NCBI GenBank assembly: GCA_030699055.1
Contig: JAUYKX010000250.1
Location: forward strand, 1 to 6,997
From: Candidatus Nanopelagicales bacterium
Lineage (GTDB): Bacteria; Actinomycetota; Actinomycetes; S36-B12; UBA10799
Length of the DNA stretch: 6,997 nt
Reading direction: 5' to 3'
Shown here: positions 6,857 through 6,997 of the stretch, piece after piece
Layout: every line of letters starts with the position of its first letter
Position numbering within the stretch: position 1 is the stretch's first letter
The notes under the pieces: generated by a model
Databases searched by the model: none
Seen by the model: the letters and a program-made list of their open reading frames with translations, nothing else
What the model was told of the DNA's origin: nothing
Translations under genes and position numbers: made by a program

Positions 6857-6862
6857 AATGTA
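6857..6862 (-). promoter_or_regulatory. Presumed -10 box of the toxin-antitoxin operon
   Basis: On the minus strand TACATT (6862-6857) matches TANNNT and is separated from the ATG at 6850 by six bases (TGGCTC), implying a leaderless transcript starting at the A of ATG. The -35 zone around 6885-6880 reads TAGCCT, a poor match. The box overlaps the left half of the palindromic operator, so a bound repressor would block RNA polymerase. Confidence 0.5.
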
Positions 6863-6876
6863 TCACATGTGATACA
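6859..6876. promoter_or_regulatory. 18-bp perfect palindrome, likely operator of the toxin-antitoxin operon
   Basis: TGTATCACA followed by its exact reverse complement TGTGATACA, with no spacer, lies 9 to 26 bases upstream of the antitoxin start. It is A/T-richer than its surroundings, overlaps the presumed -10 box, and has the position and symmetry expected for a Phd-type antitoxin dimer site. Autorepression is inferred from family knowledge; the palindrome itself is seen directly. Confidence 0.75.
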
Positions 6877-6997
6877 GCGAGGCTATTCGCGCTTCGAGAG
6901 GAGCCGTGACCACCGGCCCCGCGCAGGGCTGCCGCTTCAGGAATCCGCCGATCTGCGGTTGTTAGTGGAAGCCAAAGCCAGTGCCTCCTCGTACGGC
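6877..6997. other. Right-edge segment with unresolved reading-frame fragments
   Basis: No gene can be called in these 121 bases, but three readings compete. On the plus strand a frame open to the edge gives LPLQESADLRLLVEAKASA; its only upstream start, GTG 6869, lies inside the operator palindrome. On the plus strand a GAGAGGAG ribosome site (6896-6903) precedes GTG 6906, but that frame stops at 6963-6965 after 19 codons. On the minus strand a frame entering from the edge ends at TGA 6939-6937 with ALALASTNNRRSADS, which could be the C-terminus of a neighbouring gene. Sequence beyond the window would decide. Confidence 0.3.

Noticed and set aside
6618..6866. Upstream extension of the toxin reading frame to 225 residues
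   Set aside because: The added part overlaps the antitoxin gene in another frame. The 142-residue form starts with a standard PIN N-terminus and uses the ATGA overlap.
6859..6876. CRP-type site (TGTGA-N6-TCACA)
   Set aside because: The half-sites are in the reverse arrangement (TCACA then TGTGA) with no six-base spacer, and the position fits an antitoxin operator better.
1..6997. tRNA or rRNA genes, CRISPR arrays, insertion sequences
   Set aside because: No cloverleaf-like or TTCRANTC-type tRNA arms, no regularly spaced repeats, and no transposase-like protein with terminal repeats were seen.

Overview
The window comes from a high-GC Gram-positive bacterium (Actinomycetota). The evidence is the G/C-rich third codon positions, GTG starts, leaderless-looking promoters (a TANNNT-like box 6-7 nt before the start codon), and the gene neighbourhood: glnE next to a glnA2-type glutamine synthetase, close to panB, as in Mycobacterium (from memory). 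I cannot name a genus.

Left half (minus strand): positions 3379 to 1 hold a two-gene nitrogen operon. A 445-residue class I glutamine synthetase (glnA2-like) is followed by glnE, the adenylyltransferase/deadenylylase that modifies glutamine synthetase. The two overlap by the four bases GTGA. glnE runs off the left edge. I read its frame codon by codon through most of 2045 to 1 and found no stop or frameshift; 681 codons are present.

Middle (plus strand): nadE, glutamine-dependent NAD+ synthetase, starts 86 bp from glnA2 and is transcribed divergently. This 86-bp gap holds both presumed promoters and a 6-bp-arm inverted repeat. After a 117-bp gap containing a 9-bp-arm inverted repeat and a small hairpin comes panB, the first committed enzyme of pantothenate/CoA synthesis, with a strong Shine-Dalgarno sequence.

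Right end (minus strand): a Phd-type antitoxin and a PIN-domain (VapC) toxin form a compact toxin-antitoxin operon with an ATGA overlap. The toxin gene's 3' end overlaps the panB stop by 10 bp. A perfect 18-bp palindrome lies over the presumed antitoxin promoter and is the likely autoregulatory operator. The last 120 bp hold only unresolved reading-frame fragments.

Functionally this is core metabolism (glutamine, NAD, CoA precursors) with one accessory module, the toxin-antitoxin pair, at the panB 3' end. I saw no previously undescribed system. The points most worth checking are the glutamine synthetase beside glnE that appears to lack the adenylylation tyrosine, the operator/promoter overlap of the toxin-antitoxin operon, and the paired sequences upstream of panB.
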